A stretch of DNA of 64,000 nt from Verrucomicrobiia bacterium (lineage in GTDB: Bacteria; Verrucomicrobiota; Verrucomicrobiia; Limisphaerales; DSYF01), in NCBI GenBank assembly GCA_035765895.1, contig DASTWL010000089.1, positions 90,538-154,537 on the forward strand, in the 5' to 3' direction. Each line of letters opens with the position of its first letter. Within the stretch, counting starts at the first letter, position 1. Shown piece by piece: positions 36,918-45,684 of the stretch. Position numbers and translations under genes: made by a program. Below the pieces are notes generated by a model. The model did no database searches. It was not told the DNA's origin and was given only the letters and a program-made list of their open reading frames with translations.

Positions 36918-37946
36918 CTAGGCTTCGGTGTGAAGTTCATGCAAATGCGCACTCGAAATGGCGTTCCAGTCGTGCTGAAAAGGATCGGGCGCCCCTTCGC
37001 GTTGCACGGTCGCCACGATCGTCTCCACCTGCTGCACCGCCTCGTTCCGCAATTCTTCCAGTCCTGCGGCCGTCATCCACCCTTCCTGCAACAGCATGTC
37101 CTCGCTCGTCTTGAGACAATCCCGGCCGTGCTGGGCCTTGACCCGCGAATCGATGTAGCTGCCGTCATCATGCTCGCCATGACCGCACAGGCGAAGCAGG
37201 TTGGCGACCACCAACTGCGGCCCCCGCCCTTCCCGGGCGCGGGCCACGGCGCCGCCCACCGCCTGCAAACAGGCAATCAGGTCGGTGCCGTCAATCTCGA
37301 CCCCTTCGATGCCGTAGCCGACCGCCTTGTCCAGCAGCGAACGGCAGGCGAACTGGCGGTCATTCGGCGTGGAATAGGCGTAGCGGTTGTTGGCAATCAG
37401 CATGACCAGCGGGAGTTTTTCGACGGCGGCCTGATTCAGCCCTTCGTGAAACGCTCCCGTGGAGGTGCCGCCATCCCCGAGACAGGTCGCGCCCACCACG
37501 TCGGTGATGCCGCGCAACCGGCGGGCGAACAGCACCCCATTGACGACGGAAATCATGGAGCCGAGATGGCTGATCATCGGCAGCAAACCATCCTGCGGCC
37601 GGCCCCGGTGCACGTTGCCGTCGCGGCTGCGCATCGGGCCCAAGGGCGAGCCAAGGTAGGTGCGCACGGCGTCGATGACCGGCTCGCCGAAGGCCAGCCG
37701 CCCCGCCATGTCGCGAATGCTGGGCGCAAAGACATCGCCCTTCCGCAGGTGAAGCCCTGCCGCCACGCTAAAAGCCTCCTGCCCGCGCCCCACGAACACG
37801 CCGCCGTGGATCTTGCCGGCGCGATAAAGGCTGGCCAGCTTCTCCTCCAAGACCCGGCTTAGCAGCATGATGCGATGGGCTTGGAGACAAAGCTCGCGAA
37901 CTGAGATTGTTTGAGGCGGTGCGGGTTTAAGCGCCGTCTGAACCAT
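36918..37946 (-). CDS. pdhA: 2-oxoacid (probably pyruvate) dehydrogenase E1 alpha subunit
   Basis: The protein is 342 residues. The thiamine-diphosphate motif runs from CLGDGGTSTGAFHEGLN to MLIANNRYAYST (the GDG...NN pattern), and the phosphorylation-loop-like region is DVFAPSIRDMAGRL. HGGVFVGRGQEAFSVAAGL is the characteristic early motif. It is first of the E1alpha-E1beta-E2 operon and is transcribed divergently from the hybrid kinase gene across a 250-base gap that must contain both promoters. The symbol assumes pyruvate as substrate. Confidence 0.9.
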   Translation of the reverse strand: MVQTALKPAPPQTISVRELCLQAHRIMLLSRVLEEKLASLYRAGKIHGGVFVGRGQEAFSVAAGLHLRKGDVFAPSIRDMAGRLAFGEPVIDAVRTYLGSPLGPMRSRDGNVHRGRPQDGLLPMISHLGSMISVVNGVLFARRLRGITDVVGATCLGDGGTSTGAFHEGLNQAAVEKLPLVMLIANNRYAYSTPNDRQFACRSLLDKAVGYGIEGVEIDGTDLIACLQAVGGAVARAREGRGPQLVVANLLRLCGHGEHDDGSYIDSRVKAQHGRDCLKTSEDMLLQEGWMTAAGLEELRNEAVQQVETIVATVQREGAPDPFQHDWNAISSAHLHELHTEA

Positions 37947-38196
37947 GGCAAAAGGTTAAGCTCCCGCGCCCCGGACTGGCAATGCTTCTTTCCTCGCGTT
38001 CGCTGTCTCACCTTCGCCGCATTTTGTCTCAAATTCGTTCAGTCGCGGCCCGCCACGGGCGGACGAACGTCCTCCGTGCACGTCCGCTCCCGTCCCACAA
38101 TCGCTGTTCTTTGCCGGACAAGAAATGTTGGTGTCGAATCTGCTCCGTGAAGCGGCGTTTGCTGCGAAGGCAAACCATCGTGTCATAAATAAGTTC

Positions 38197-40683
38197 ATGG
38201 ATTCACCGCTCCGTCGCATATTGCTCGTTGAGGATGATGTCGAAATGCCCGAAGTGCTCGGCGCGTTGCTGGAGCCCGACGGCATTTTGTTGTCCGCCGC
38301 CCAGACCGTGGAAAGCGCCTGGGCACGCATCAACCAGGAATCCTTCGAGCTGGTGCTGCTGGATTTGGGGCTGCCGGGGGCCAACGGCTTTGACCTGCTG
38401 CGCCGGCTCAAGCAGACGCCCGAGACCCAGGCCATCCCGGTGGTGGTCATCACCGCCTGGAACGGCACGGCCGACAAGCTGCGCGGTTTCGAACTCGGCG
38501 CCGTCGATTACCTGACCAAACCATTTGAATCCTCTGAACTGCGTGCCCGGCTCCGCAGCGTGCTGCGCAACAAGCAGCTTCAGGACGAACTGACCCGCAC
38601 CAACCGTGAACTGACGTCCGCCCGGCTGGCCGCCGAGGCCGCGGGCCGCGCCAAGGCCGAATTCCTGGCCAACATGAGCCATGAAATCCGCACCCCGATG
38701 AACGGGGTCATCGCCATGGCGAGCCTGCTGCTGGAAACGCCCCTCAGCCACGAACAGCGCGGTTACGTCGAAACCATCCACGCGAGCAGCGAATCCCTGC
38801 TGACCATCATCAACGACATCCTGGACTTTTCCAAAATCGAATCGGGCAGGTTCGAGCTGGAGGCCATCCCCTTCAATCTCCGCGCGTGCGTCGAGGACGC
38901 GGCCGATCTGCTGGCCGCCAAGGCCGCGGAAAAACAGCTCGAGCTGGCCTGCGACATCGAGGCGGAAATCCCGGCGGAATTGATCGGCGACGCCACCCGG
39001 TTTCGCCAGGTTCTGGTCAATCTCATCGGCAATGCCGTGAAGTTCACCAACACCGGCGAAGTGGTGGTCACCGTCGAGGCCACCGCCGCCCCGGAAAACA
39101 GCAACGATCCCGACGCGACCTGGCTCATCCACACGGCGGTGCGCGACACGGGCATTGGCATTGCGCCTGACCGGATGGCGCGCATGTTCAAGTCGTTCAG
39201 CCAGGCGGACGCTTCGACGACGCGCCAGTTCGGCGGCACCGGACTGGGGCTGGCCATCAGCAAGCGGCTGGTGGAATTGATGGGCGGCAAGATGTGGGTG
39301 GAGAGCATTCCCAACCGCGGCTCGACCTTTCACTTCAGCATTCCCTTGCGGTCCGCGGCCAAGGCGGGCGCCGTCAGCTTGGATCCGCCGCCCCCCGAAC
39401 TGGCCCAGCTGCGCCTGCTCATCGTCGAGGACAACGCGACCACCGGCCGGATTCTCTCGCGGCTGGCAACGCACTGGGGCATGAAGCCACGCCTCGCCGC
39501 CTCCGTTGAAACCGCGCTGGACTGGCTGCGCGCCGGCGAACAGTTTGACGTCGTGCTGGCGGATCAACAGTTGTCCGGGCCAGATGGCCCCGGGCTGGTG
39601 ACAGCAATCCGCCGGCTGCCGGGACGGGCCAAGCTGCCCGTCCTCCTGCTGACCACCGTGGGCGCGCGCCTGGAGGCCTCCCCCGTCAACGGCCAGCCGG
39701 CCCTGGCAAGCGCGCTCACCAAACCCGTCCGCGCGGCCCAATTGCAGGAACGATTGGCGCAACTCGTGTCGGGCGCCAAACTGGCCACTCCGCAAACCCG
39801 GACGCCGTCGGCCGGAAAGCTCGATCCCAACCTCGCCACGCGCCTCCCGTTGCGCATCCTGGTCTGCGACGACAACGCCATCAACCAGAAGGTCGCCCAG
39901 CGGGTGCTCCAGCAAATGGGTTACCAATCCGCGGTGGCCAACCACGGCAAGGAAGCGCTGGACGCGCTCGACCGCGAACGATTTGACCTGGTGTTCATGG
40001 ACTTGCAAATGCCGGAGATGAATGGCCTGGAAGCCACGGCCACCATTCGCGAACGGCAGGCGAAAACTTCGCGATTCCCAAATTACACCCCCCCGGTAAT
40101 AATCGTGGCCATGACGGCGAGCGCCATGGTCGGCGACCGCGACAAATGTCTCGCCTCGGGAATGGATGATTATGTCGCCAAACCCGTCCGCCCGGAAGAC
40201 CTCCGGACCGTCATCGAGCGATGGGGCGCGAAAATTCAGGAAATGCGCGGACCCCATTTGGACAACACCAGAAGCAACAACCGGAACGAATCAGAGCTGA
40301 TGCCAGACCAACCGAACCCAGAACCCGTGGTGGACGCCGAACGGCTGATGGAGTTTTCCGACGGCACGCCCGAAAGCCTGCGCGAGTTGATCACCCTCTA
40401 CCTCGACCAGACGGCCAAACAACTGGAGCAATTGCGCGCGGCCGTCGCCGCCGCCGATGCCCCGGAAGTCCGGCGCATTGCCCACAGTTCCGCCGGCGCC
40501 AACGCCACCTGCGGCTTTGGCCGGCTGGCCCGGGTGCTGCGCGAACTGGAACACCTGGGCGCCGCCGGAACGCTCGCCACCACCCCCGCCCTCTGTGATC
40601 AATGCGATCACGAATTCGCCCTGGTGCGCGAACAACTGAAGAACATTCTCGCCACGCCCGCGCAACTTGCTCCCCAATCATGA
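38197..40683 (+). CDS. Hybrid histidine kinase, REC-HisKA-HATPase-REC-REC-HPt
   Basis: The protein is 828 residues from ATG 38197. REC1 has its phospho-Asp at residue 56 ([10 protein letters not shown]). A short coiled linker leads to HisKA with His162 in [11 protein letters not shown]. HATPase motifs are [19 protein letters not shown] and [12 protein letters not shown]2 (about 408-525) has [10 protein letters not shown] and REC3 (about 558-680) has [13 protein letters not shown]. The C-terminal HPt (about 730-815) keeps its His in [12 protein letters not shown]. There is no membrane segment and no classical sensor domain, so the N-terminal REC makes this a cytoplasmic relay driven by another protein. 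It overlaps the next gene by four bases (ATGA), so the two products are made together. Confidence 0.93.
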   Translation: MDSPLRRILLVEDDVEMPEVLGALLEPDGILLSAAQTVESAWARINQESFELVLLDLGLPGANGFDLLRRLKQTPETQAIPVVVITAWNGTADKLRGFELGAVDYLTKPFESSELRARLRSVLRNKQLQDELTRTNRELTSARLAAEAAGRAKAEFLANMSHEIRTPMNGVIAMASLLLETPLSHEQRGYVETIHASSESLLTIINDILDFSKIESGRFELEAIPFNLRACVEDAADLLAAKAAEKQLELACDIEAEIPAELIGDATRFRQVLVNLIGNAVKFTNTGEVVVTVEATAAPENSNDPDATWLIHTAVRDTGIGIAPDRMARMFKSFSQADASTTRQFGGTGLGLAISKRLVELMGGKMWVESIPNRGSTFHFSIPLRSAAKAGAVSLDPPPPELAQLRLLIVEDNATTGRILSRLATHWGMKPRLAASVETALDWLRAGEQFDVVLADQQLSGPDGPGLVTAIRRLPGRAKLPVLLLTTVGARLEASPVNGQPALASALTKPVRAAQLQERLAQLVSGAKLATPQTRTPSAGKLDPNLATRLPLRILVCDDNAINQKVAQRVLQQMGYQSAVANHGKEALDALDRERFDLVFMDLQMPEMNGLEATATIRERQAKTSRFPNYTPPVIIVAMTASAMVGDRDKCLASGMDDYVAKPVRPEDLRTVIERWGAKIQEMRGPHLDNTRSNNRNESELMPDQPNPEPVVDAERLMEFSDGTPESLRELITLYLDQTAKQLEQLRAAVAAADAPEVRRIAHSSAGANATCGFGRLARVLRELEHLGAAGTLATTPALCDQCDHEFALVREQLKNILATPAQLAPQS

Positions 40684-41933
40684 ATCCCGAGTCGCAAAAG
40701 AAGGTTTTGATCATCGAGGACGACCAGATCGTCGCCAACATCTACCGCAACAAGCTCAGCGTGGAGGGCTTCACGGTGGAGGTGGCGCTAGACGGCGAAT
40801 CCGGCATCGCCACGCTGCGCACGTTCCAGCCCGACGCCATTTTGCTGGACCTGATGCTGCCCAAGGTGACCGGCCTCGAACTGATGAAACAGTTGCGGGC
40901 CGAGGCGGACTTCGCACAGACCCCCATCATCGTCTTCTCGAACACCTACCTCACGAACATGGTGCAGGAAGCCTGGAAAGCCGGCGCCACCAAATGCCTG
41001 TCCAAGGCGAATTGCACCCCGAAACACGTGATTGAAGTGCTGCGCACCGCCCTGGGCATCACCGGCTCGGGCGCCACCACCATCCGGCCCGCCACCGCCA
41101 CCGCCTCCAGCCCGGCCTCGAAACCCACCACGGCGACCGCCGCGGTCATCGTGCCCGGACGCCCGCCGGAACGCATCGCCCAAAGCGCGGAAAGCGACGC
41201 GGAATTTCAGGCCCAGTTGCGCCGGGATTTCATCCAGAGCCTGCCCAACACCCTGATTGCGCTCCGCGCCCAGATGCAGGGCCTGATCAAGGCCGACAGC
41301 GAAATGGCCCGCCTCAAACAGGTGCAGGAGCTTTACCAGCGCGTGCACGCCCTGACCGGCAGCGCCGGCGTGGCCGGCATGATGCTCATCGCGCAGATGG
41401 CCGACGCCACCGAAGCGCTGTTGAAGGAGCTTTACGAGAAGCCGAAGAACATCAACGCCTCGACCTTGCGGACCGTGGCAGGAGCGGTGGACTTTCTGGG
41501 CGTCCTGTTCGAGCGCGGCACGCTGCCCGACCGGCAGGAGGTTCCGCCGGTGAACATTCTGGTCGTGGACGACGAGGCCATTTCGCGCCGCGCCATCACC
41601 TACGCCCTCGAAAAAGCCAAGCTGAAATCCGTCAGCGTCGAAGATCCGCTGGTGGCGTTTCAAATGATCACGGAAAACCGGTTTGACCTGATCTTCCTCG
41701 ACGTGGACATGCCGAACATGAGCGGGTTCGAGCTGTGCAGCAAGCTGCGCGCGTTGCCGGCCCACAAGAACACTCCGGTCATTTTCGTGACCAGCCTCAC
41801 GGACTTCGAGAGCCGCGCCAACTCGACCATCAGTGGCGGCAATGACTTCATCGCCAAGCCGTTTCTGTTCATCGAACTGGCCGTCAAGGCCCTGGTCCAT
41901 GTGTTTCGCGGCCGGGTGCTCGCGGCCAAATAG
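40680..41933 (+). CDS. REC-HPt-REC response regulator of the same phosphorelay
   Basis: The protein is 417 residues. Its ATG overlaps the hybrid-kinase stop. REC1 has its phospho-Asp at residue 57 (AILLDLMLP). A Thr/Ala/Pro-rich linker (about 135-170) leads to a helical HPt-like domain ([16 protein letters not shown]), then REC2 with [13 protein letters not shown]. There is no DNA-binding or enzymatic output domain, so output must come from protein contacts, as in complex phosphorelays controlling motility, surface behaviour or development. The pair shares three kinds of relay module in seven copies across two proteins. Confidence 0.9.
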   Translation: MNPESQKKVLIIEDDQIVANIYRNKLSVEGFTVEVALDGESGIATLRTFQPDAILLDLMLPKVTGLELMKQLRAEADFAQTPIIVFSNTYLTNMVQEAWKAGATKCLSKANCTPKHVIEVLRTALGITGSGATTIRPATATASSPASKPTTATAAVIVPGRPPERIAQSAESDAEFQAQLRRDFIQSLPNTLIALRAQMQGLIKADSEMARLKQVQELYQRVHALTGSAGVAGMMLIAQMADATEALLKELYEKPKNINASTLRTVAGAVDFLGVLFERGTLPDRQEVPPVNILVVDDEAISRRAITYALEKAKLKSVSVEDPLVAFQMITENRFDLIFLDVDMPNMSGFELCSKLRALPAHKNTPVIFVTSLTDFESRANSTISGGNDFIAKPFLFIELAVKALVHVFRGRVLAAK

Positions 41934-41978
41934 CCGGCGGGCTTTTGACTTCGCCCGCCGCCGTCCTTAAAGTTGGGC

Positions 41979-42485
41979 ATGGACTCACTGCAAGCGCCGT
42001 GGCGCATTGATTACATCCTCGCCCCCAAACCGGTTCTCGACGAGAGCCTGTTCACGCGCATTGCCCAATCCAGCGACGACGAGGCCAACTACGTGATCGC
42101 GCGGGAGCGGACCTGCTACGCCCTGCTCAACCGCTATCCCTACAACGGCGGCCACCTGATGGTGGTGCCCTACAAACAAACGGCCGAGCTGGCCGGCCTG
42201 ACGGAGCAGGAACTCACGGACCTGATGCTGCTGACGCGCCGCTGCCAGGCCGCGCTGAAAGAGGTGATGCGGCCCGAAGGCTTCAACATCGGCATCAACC
42301 TCGGCAAATGCGCCGGCGCCGGCATCGTGGAGCATCTGCACATCCACATCGTCCCGCGCTGGAACGGCGACACCAACTTCATGCCCGTGATCGCCGGCGT
42401 CGGCGTCTTGCCCCAGGCGCTGGCCGAGATCGCCGCGAAACTGCGCGCGGCCCTGGCCGGGGAAAAAGCGCCGGGCGTCGCGTGA
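41979..42485 (+). CDS. HIT-family nucleotide hydrolase/phosphorylase
   Basis: The protein is 168 residues from ATG 41979; a TTG six bases earlier is less likely. The histidine triad is EHLHIHIVPRW near residue 120. The surrounding INLGKCAGAGIVEHLH and the early RYPYNGGHLMVVPY fit the Ap4A-phosphorylase/HIT group common in bacteria (Rv2613c-like). HIT enzymes act on nucleotidyl phosphates such as Ap4A. It stands 45 bases after the phosphorelay gene and 113 before phoH, and may be read with either. Confidence 0.9.
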   Translation: MDSLQAPWRIDYILAPKPVLDESLFTRIAQSSDDEANYVIARERTCYALLNRYPYNGGHLMVVPYKQTAELAGLTEQELTDLMLLTRRCQAALKEVMRPEGFNIGINLGKCAGAGIVEHLHIHIVPRWNGDTNFMPVIAGVGVLPQALAEIAAKLRAALAGEKAPGVA

Positions 42486-42598
42486 ATCATCCCATGCCTT
42501 GCCGGGGTTTCATGAACACCAAACACCGAAGCGCGCCGCTGCCGGATTTGCCGGTTCGCCCGTTCACCAATTCATCCATTTAACGATTCAACGCACCC

Positions 42599-43564
42599 AT
42601 GCCCGTCGAAACGCTTCACTTTGAAAACGCCCGCGTGGCGCAGCAGCTTTACAACAACGACACCCGCAATCTGGCGGCCATCGAGGAGCAGCTCGGGGTC
42701 AAAACCACCTGCCGCGACGGCTGGATCACCCTCGATGGCGAGGCCGCGGCCGTCGAGCAGGCCAAACATTTGTTCCTGCAGCTGGAGGGCTCGCTCAAGG
42801 CCGGCACGCCCATTCGCCAGCGCGAGTTCAATCATGCCCTGCAAATCGTCAAACACGAGGGCGTGACGACGCTCAAGGACCTGATGAGCGACCGCATTCA
42901 GACGCATGAAAAGAAGGCGAGCGTCACCGCGAAGACCGTTGGCCAGAAACGATACGTGGAGGCCATTCGCAAGCATGACGTCACGTTTGGCATCGGCCCG
43001 GCCGGCACCGGCAAGACTTATCTCGCGGTGGCCATGGCGCTGGCCGCGCTGCGGGAGGGCAAGGTCGGTCGCATCATTCTCACCCGCCCCGCGGTCGAGG
43101 CCGGCGAGGCGCTGGGTTTCCTGCCGGGCGATCTTTACGAAAAAATCATGCCGTATCTGCGGCCGCTGCACGACTCGCTCCACGACATGATGCCCGCCGA
43201 GGAAATCCAGAAAAACACCGAGCGCGGCGTCATTGAAATCGCCCCGCTGGCTTACATGCGCGGCCGCACCCTGAACAACGCGTTCATCATTCTCGACGAG
43301 GCGCAGAACTCCACGGCCGAACAGATGTTCATGTTCCTCACCCGGCTGGGCATGAGTTCCAAGGCCGTAATCACCGGCGACGAAACCCAGATCGACCTGC
43401 CCGGGAACAAACACTCCGGCTTGATCGAAGCCCATCGCGCGCTGCGCAACATCGACGGCATCGCCATCTGCGAATTCACCAAGCGCGATGTCGTCCGCCA
43501 CCCGCTCGTCCAGCGCATCATCAGCGCCTACGAGGAGCACCGCGGCAAGAAGCGGGAGGGATGA
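42599..43564 (+). CDS. PhoH-like ATPase (YbeZ type)
   Basis: The protein is 321 residues. An N-terminal KH-like segment (about 10-75) precedes the PhoH domain: Walker A GPAGTGKTYLA, RIILTRPAVEAGEALGFLPGD, Walker B FIILDEAQN, and VITGDETQIDLP. PhoH proteins are RNA-associated ATPases/helicases and in bacteria are nearly always encoded next to YbeY, as here: the stop overlaps the ybeY start by four bases. It probably takes part in rRNA maturation or ribosome quality control. Confidence 0.93.
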   Translation: MPVETLHFENARVAQQLYNNDTRNLAAIEEQLGVKTTCRDGWITLDGEAAAVEQAKHLFLQLEGSLKAGTPIRQREFNHALQIVKHEGVTTLKDLMSDRIQTHEKKASVTAKTVGQKRYVEAIRKHDVTFGIGPAGTGKTYLAVAMALAALREGKVGRIILTRPAVEAGEALGFLPGDLYEKIMPYLRPLHDSLHDMMPAEEIQKNTERGVIEIAPLAYMRGRTLNNAFIILDEAQNSTAEQMFMFLTRLGMSSKAVITGDETQIDLPGNKHSGLIEAHRALRNIDGIAICEFTKRDVVRHPLVQRIISAYEEHRGKKREG

Positions 43565-44103
43565 TGCCTCGCCTTGTCACCAATGCCCGGGGCTCCCGCG
43601 TTGACGCCAGATCCGGCCCGCCTGGACCGCTTGGTGTTCCGGCCAGCTTGGAGTTGATCAACCGCCAGCGGACCACGCGCCTCAACGTTCGCCGGCTCAC
43701 GCCGATTGCCGAAGCCGCGCTGGCCGAACTTGGCGTGGCGGGCTGGGATCTGACCTTCTACTTCGTCGGTGCGCGGAAGATGGCCGCGCTCAACCAAATT
43801 CATCTCGGGCACGAGGGCTCGACGGACGTGATCACGTTCGACTACGGCGAGCGGCCGCCGCGCAAAACGCCGCGCCTCCTGCAGGGCGAAATCTTCATTT
43901 GCCTCGAGGTGGCGATGGTGCAGGCCCGCGAGTTCCGCACCACCTGGCCGGCGGAAACCGTCCGCTACCTCGTTCACGCCCTGCTCCACCTCTGTGGTTA
44001 CGACGACTTGCAACCGGCGGCGCGCCGGGAGATGAAACGCCTGGAAAACCGGCTGGTCGGCCGGCTGGCGCGGCAGTTCGACTTGGCCGCACTCGCCCAA
44101 TAA
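43561..44103 (+). CDS. ybeY: YbeY-type rRNA maturation endoribonuclease, with altered metal site
   Basis: The protein is 180 residues. The N-terminal ~35 residues are variable. The fold motifs are present: YFVGARKMAALNQIHLGHEGSTDVITFDY in general form and the metal motif VHALLHLCGYDD. In the family this reads H-x3-H-x5-H; here the third ligand His is Asp. An Asp can bind zinc, so activity may be kept, but it is a real departure. YbeY trims the 16S rRNA 3' end and takes part in 70S quality control. It is coupled to phoH by an ATG overlap. Confidence 0.88.
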   Translation: MMPRLVTNARGSRVDARSGPPGPLGVPASLELINRQRTTRLNVRRLTPIAEAALAELGVAGWDLTFYFVGARKMAALNQIHLGHEGSTDVITFDYGERPPRKTPRLLQGEIFICLEVAMVQAREFRTTWPAETVRYLVHALLHLCGYDDLQPAARREMKRLENRLVGRLARQFDLAALAQ

Positions 44104-44183
44104 CCGCCGCCGCGGCCCGCAACCCTGCGAAAACCGGCGCGCCTTCGCTTGAGCAATCCGCAGCCCCCCCCTAGACTGCCCGC

Positions 44184-44906
44184 ATGGAACAAAAGAGCCT
44201 GCTCGCCCGCGTCCGGACCAACTTCCTGACCGGCCTGGCGGTGTTGCTCCCGGCGTTCATCACCATCGCCATCGTCAAGTGGCTCTTCGGCACCATCACC
44301 ACCGTCACCGACCTGCTCCTGTTTTTCCTGCCCAAGGACTGGACCCACGCCAACGACGGTCTCGGCGAGATGTTCTGGTATTACAGCTTTGCGGCGTTTG
44401 CGCTGGCCGTCCTGCTCGTGGCCTTCGTCGGCTCGCTCACGCGTTATTACATCGGCAAAAAGCTCATTGCGTGGTTCGACGCCGCAATGCTGCGCGTGCC
44501 GCTGCTCAACAAAATTTACGGCACCATCAAGCAGGTGAACGAAGCCTTCAGCACCGGCACGAAAACCGCCTTCAAAACCGTCGTGCTCGTCGAGTTCCCG
44601 CGCTCCGGCATCTACTCGCTGGGCTTCATCACCAGCGAAAACCACGATGAAATCCAGCGCAAGACCCGCGAGGACGTGGTCTGCGTGTTCATCCCCACGA
44701 CGCCCAACCCAACTTCGGGCTGGTTGGTCTTCGTCCCGCGCCAGCAGGTCACGAAACTCAACATGTCCGTCGCGGACGGCATTAAATACATCATCAGCGT
44801 CGGCTCCGTGACGCCGGAATTCATCGGGCAGCCGGTGCCACCACCCATGGATCCCAATGTCCCGCCGGTTGTGACCCCGCCGCCGCCAATCAGCCCGGGG
44901 CCTTAA
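44184..44906 (+). CDS. DUF502 family membrane protein
   Basis: The protein is 240 residues. Two membrane segments are clear: FLTGLAVLLPAFITIAIVKW (about 12-31) and FAAFALAVLLVAFVGSL (about 70-87). Between the second and the C-terminal domain is the DUF502 signature LLNKIYGTIKQVNEAF. VVLVEFPRSGIYSLGFITS and VFIPTTPNPTSGWLVFVPRQ are the conserved soluble part. The tail is Pro-rich. The family is widespread and its function is unknown, often thought to be membrane organisation. It lies 80 bases after ybeY and 28 before recO on the same strand. Confidence 0.92.
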   Translation: MEQKSLLARVRTNFLTGLAVLLPAFITIAIVKWLFGTITTVTDLLLFFLPKDWTHANDGLGEMFWYYSFAAFALAVLLVAFVGSLTRYYIGKKLIAWFDAAMLRVPLLNKIYGTIKQVNEAFSTGTKTAFKTVVLVEFPRSGIYSLGFITSENHDEIQRKTREDVVCVFIPTTPNPTSGWLVFVPRQQVTKLNMSVADGIKYIISVGSVTPEFIGQPVPPPMDPNVPPVVTPPPPISPGP

Positions 44907-44934
44907 TCCAAGGTGCGCAGCCCGCCGGAACTCC

Positions 44935-45606
44935 ATGCCCTCCCCGGTTTCATCCTCCAGCGCGCGTTTTGAATCCACGACTGGAATCATTCTCCGCACG
45001 CGGCCGCTGACCGAAACCAGTCTCATCGTCCACTGGCTCACACCCGAACGGGGCCGCGTGGCCACCGTCGCCAAAGGGGCGCGCCGGCCCAAATCAACCT
45101 TCCACGGCAAGCTCGATTTGTTCTACCACTGCGACTTCAGCTTCAGCCGCAGCGCCCGCTCGGAACTGCACACCCTGCGCGAAGTGGTCGTGCGCGACAC
45201 CCACGAAAAACTCCGGCACGAACTCGGCTGGCTGCAGCAGGCCGCGTATGCCGCCGCGCTCATCGAGCAAACGACGGAAACGGACACGCCGCTGCCGGAG
45301 GTTTATGCACTTTTCGCCGGGATGCTTGGTTTCCTGCCCGGGCAACCGGCCCGGCCGCGCGCGGTGTTCGCCTTCGAGTTGAAGCTGCTGCGTGAACTGG
45401 GCCTGGAGCCCGATGTGGCGGACACGAAACTGACCGCCGCCACGCGCGAATTGATCCACGCACTGACGAACGAGGACTGGTCGCAATTAAATGCCCTGCA
45501 CGCAACTGCCGTCCCAGTGCGCGAACTGCAACAGTTCCTGCACGGATTCCTGATCTATCACCTGGGCAAGTTGCCGAAAGGGCGGCACCCCGCCATCACC
45601 GGCTGA
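44935..45606 (+). CDS. recO: DNA repair protein RecO
   Basis: The protein is 223 residues, slightly short but normal. The N-terminal OB fold reads TGIILRTRPLTETSLIVHWLTPERGRVATVAKGARRPKS, the characteristic RecO opening (presented here as the pattern R-x-E-T-S-x-I-V...G-A-R-R-x-K-S). The helical C-terminal part (FAFELKLLRELG) follows. I see no Cys cluster, so it belongs to the zinc-free type. RecO loads RecA at gaps together with RecR. It ends 78 bases from the convergent ispG gene. Confidence 0.9.
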   Translation: MPSPVSSSSARFESTTGIILRTRPLTETSLIVHWLTPERGRVATVAKGARRPKSTFHGKLDLFYHCDFSFSRSARSELHTLREVVVRDTHEKLRHELGWLQQAAYAAALIEQTTETDTPLPEVYALFAGMLGFLPGQPARPRAVFAFELKLLRELGLEPDVADTKLTAATRELIHALTNEDWSQLNALHATAVPVRELQQFLHGFLIYHLGKLPKGRHPAITG

Positions 45607-45684
45607 AACATTGGAAGATTTTTCTCGAAACGCAATGTGCTGACGGTGGCGTCCTGCAAATCGCCACGCGCACGCGCCTCACAG

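Noticed and set aside
38203..40257. 684-codon minus-strand frame under the hybrid kinase
   Set aside because: It is antisense to seven well-defined relay motifs; the translation is Gly/Arg/His/Gln-rich and carries none itself.
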